Translations under genes and position numbers: made by a program
The notes under the pieces: generated by a model
The model's database searches: none
Told to the model about the DNA's origin: nothing
Seen by the model: the letters and a program-made list of their open reading frames with translations, nothing else
In this document: positions 21,274 through 24,077 of the stretch, piece by piece
How the letters are laid out: each line of letters begins with the position of its first letter
How positions within the stretch are numbered: the stretch's first letter is position 1
Assembly: GCA_036939755.1 (NCBI GenBank)
Contig: JALLAZ010000097.1
Location: 1-24,077 of the forward strand
Reading direction: 5' to 3'
Length of the DNA: 24,077 bases
DNA from: Stephanodiscus triporus
Taxonomy: Eukaryota > Bacillariophyta > Thalassiosirophyceae > Thalassiosirales > Thalassiosiraceae

Positions 21274-23965
21274 TCACAACATTTTTATGTCCCTTGGTAT
21301 GGTCACGGACTTCTCAACTGATTCTAGACTGTAGGATCCATCACTCAATCGAAGCTTTACGTCGTGGTATGCGAGTAGTGTTGGTCTATGCCCAACCGAG
21401 ATGAACGTCATTCCTGGACGTGAGAGCTTCGGTTGGTCATCGCTCCCAGCCCTCTTAAGTTCTTTTCGCGCCATATTCTTCAGCAGCGAGTACATATTTG
21501 CCTCAGATACAACGTCTAGGGCAGATGTAGCTTCATCCTGTTGTGATGTTAATTTGAATAAGTCACATTCCGAATGACGCACACTAAAAAAAATTGAACA
21601 ACTGCAGGTACACAACTCACCAATATGACAAGACGAGGCTGGTTCACAATCAATCTTCCAAATGCTAGGCGTTGCTGTTCTCCTAGACTCAAAGTATTCC
21701 CCCAATCTAAAACTGCATTAAGACCTTTGATTGGATCTTTTCCGTCTCCGAATCGGTACGGCAACATTTTCAGGTCAACCTTTTCCAACACATTCAACAG
21801 GTCTTGATCGGTTATCGATTCGCGGAGCAAGTGAGCACGACTTAACCTATGTCCCTCCGGGTAGTCTTCAGGACTCAACGATTCGGTGGAAGGGTACAAA
21901 AGTTGGTCTTTCAACGAACCAAGCGCGCAGTATGGACGTTGCGGTAAGAAATATACCTCATCATCCGGCACACGTGTTATTTTTCCGGAACCACTTGTCC
22001 AAAGGCCAGCAATAGCACGCAAAAGGGAGCTCTTCCCAGATCCGCTATTGCCAACTATTAGCATGTTTTCTCCCTCGTGCACGGTCAAATCCAGGTTGTC
22101 AATCAAAGTCCGTTTGCGATCCGGCGTCATAAGACTAAGCTTGTTGATTCTTAGCAGGACATTTTGGCCCGTCATGCGCTCAAAATTCAGTTGTATGACT
22201 CCACCAACATCACTATCTTCCGAATGTAGCATCACGGATGCATCACCATTATCATCATCTACTCTAAGCGAATCATTCAACATTTCTTTCGGCAACGCCA
22301 ACAGTCCATCTGTGCTGCTTCTAGACGAATCAGCATCCCTCATGGCCAGAAAAAAAGAGGAAAGCCTCTCGATCCCGGCTGAGAACGAGCTCAGCTGTTC
22401 GAACTGATTCACTATGACAGTCAAGTCGCTCAGAATGTGATTGAATGCGCCGTTTGACTGCGATATCACGCCCAACTGAATCGCCCCCGAGAAATATTGC
22501 GGCGCAACGACAGCCACCGGAACAACCTGTATCAAATACTGATAACACGTTGTGAAGAACTCTAGGTTGCGCTGTGCCACGTTGATATCCCTTCTGTTCT
22601 CGACCACACGCGACAGACGGGATGTTGCCTCCTTCCCCTCGACGTCTTCTCCGCCATAAAAGGCGATGGATTCGGCGTTCTCGCGTATGCGAACCAACAG
22701 ATACCGCAGGTCGGCCTCGCGTCGGAGCTTGTCAAAGTTCAATGGCAAGAGGGCTGCATGGCGTAAAGAACAAAAATGTGAGAGTATTATTTTTATGGAA
22801 AATCCCGCAGACTCTCTCTGCGACCCTCTTGGTCGATCCTGACGGATTTTTTACACGATGTGCAAACTTACATCTGCCAATGTATACAGTCGTGAATGTG
22901 CCAAACATCGCGTAGACTATGATCGTTGCGAATAGCTGGGGTTGTATCGAGTACAGAATAAGGCTGAAGGAGACCAGGTCTATCACCGACGTGACGACCG
23001 TGATGAAAAGCTGTAGGCTGAACGCCGTGAACGTTCGCACGTCTTCGGTGATCCTTTGGTCGGGGTTATCGATGCGAGCGACGCCGCTTCCGCCGTCGAC
23101 CTCCGCCCTCGTCGAGTCGTAATCGGGAGTCGTTCCCGAAGCCGATGATACCCCCGCTATGTCACGTTCCAGGGAGTAATAAACTCGATTGGAATTGTAA
23201 AGTTGCAAGGTCCGATCGGTCATCCACTCTCTCCAGTGCACCGCGAGCTGTTCGCGTTGAAATCTAACGAGAGAGAATGAACGCAGACGGGGAGGAGAGA
23301 GATGGCGTGGTGTGAGCGACGTGGCGTTTCCATATTATCGAATACTGCCCCCCTCACCTGTACAAAACCGAAACGGGCGCACCCACGATTAGAGCCCCCC
23401 CGAACTTGATCATCATGACGTAGAATTCCGCGGCGTCCTTCGAGCTTAGCGCGTTCCAGAAGTCCTTGCCGATGTACGAGAACATCACGGACACGGCGCT
23501 GTTAACGAGCGTGAGCAGGATCATCCCGTAGAAGAGACGTCTACCGGGCCTCGACTCGTGATAGTAGGGGTAAGCCATGGACCAGAACGTCGATAGGAGC
23601 CTCGACGCCTTCGCGAGCGTCATTGGATCGCCCCCGCCGTCGTTGATCATGGAGCTGCCGCCGTCGTCGTCGCCGTTTGCCTTGCTCCCGAGTTCGAAGA
23701 CTTTCGTCCTCTCCCACGCCGCACGGTTGTCATTGTGCTGCCCGATCGGTCGGGAGCGAATGTTGCACTCTCCGTGCAGACGATGATGCGAATGCGTCGA
23801 GAAAGGGTCACGATGCCCCGTAGACCTCCTCGTGGGGCACACGAACTGGCCTCCGCCGCCGCCGGCAATGACACTGCCGCCGACGCCGATTCCGCTGCAC
23901 CATGCCGATGCGAGCGATGGAAAACAGCATGCAAATATCAATTGTGGTAGGAACGAAACCCCCAT
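21274..23965 (-). CDS. Half ABC transporter of the ABCD/YddA type with plastid-style presequence
   Basis: Four exons, 23965-23358, 23263-22872, 22753-21621 and 21537-21274, encode 798 residues ending at TGA. The N-terminus MGVSFLPQLIFACCFPSLAS continues A-W-C, a signal peptide with an ASA-W cleavage site like the heterokont ASAFAP plastid motif, followed by a basic, serine-containing stretch. The membrane part has an ABCD-type EAA-like motif (ENAESIAFYGGED). The ATPase part has Walker A GNSGSGKSS, signature LSLGEQQRL, Walker B LVIL-DEATSALD (joined exactly across the last intron) and H-loop SVGHRP. The order is membrane domain then ATPase, so it is a half transporter that would dimerise. ABCD relatives move fatty acyl-CoAs or similar molecules in peroxisomes; plastid homologues are known in plants with poorly defined substrates. 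ATG 23965 gives the cleanest signal peptide. Confidence 0.9.
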
Positions 23966-24077
23966 CGTTCCAGGATTCACGTCGCGTCGGTCGGCTAGAT
24001 GATATGGTAGGTACGTTGTTCGGAGTGCCGGTATTTTCTGGCGTTGTTTTTGCTGGCGTATCTTAAATTTTGCTGGC

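Overview
This is a nuclear window from a eukaryotic microbe, most likely a diatom or another photosynthetic stramenopile. The genes are compact and carry short GT-AG introns of about 69-152 bases. One ABC transporter begins with a signal peptide ending in an ASA-W site, the arrangement heterokont algae use for plastid import. I see no bacterial operon, tRNA, rRNA, CRISPR array or intact transposon. Exon boundaries were worked out by hand from splice consensus, reading phase and continuity of protein motifs, so they are inferred models.

Layout. 2-208 (+) is the tail of an unidentified glycine-rich gene. 209-1041 is a G-rich spacer with a 29-base poly-G run. 1042-9808 (-) holds a nine-exon gene for a protein of about 2,700 residues. 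It joins a CCHC zinc knuckle, a ZNFX1-like N-terminal region, a UPF1-class SF1 RNA helicase, NFX1-type zinc fingers, a coiled coil and three CbbX/SpoVK-type AAA+ ATPase modules. 10112-11275 is a decayed stretch: a broken HEAT-repeat-like coding remnant and two orphan 3'-exon-like pieces. 11511-12856 (-) encodes a six-span PAP2-family membrane phosphatase resembling dolichyl-diphosphatase. 13166-17400 (+) encodes an R3H/DEIH-box RNA helicase, divergent from the phosphatase gene across about 309 bases. 18457-19017 (+) is an unrecognised 186-residue ORF. 19130-21007 (+) encodes a PP2A B56 regulatory subunit. 21274-23965 (-) encodes a plastid-type half ABC transporter.

The neighbours do not form an obvious pathway. 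They look like ordinary eukaryotic gene order: two RNA helicases, a signalling scaffold and two membrane proteins. The item most worth pursuing is the helicase-AAA+ fusion. It places an RNA-surveillance helicase of the ZNFX1 type in one polypeptide with three AAA+ motors of the Rubisco-activase-like CbbX family. Its middle AAA+ module carries a frame break inside the Walker A loop, while the outer two modules share an intron at the identical position in that loop.
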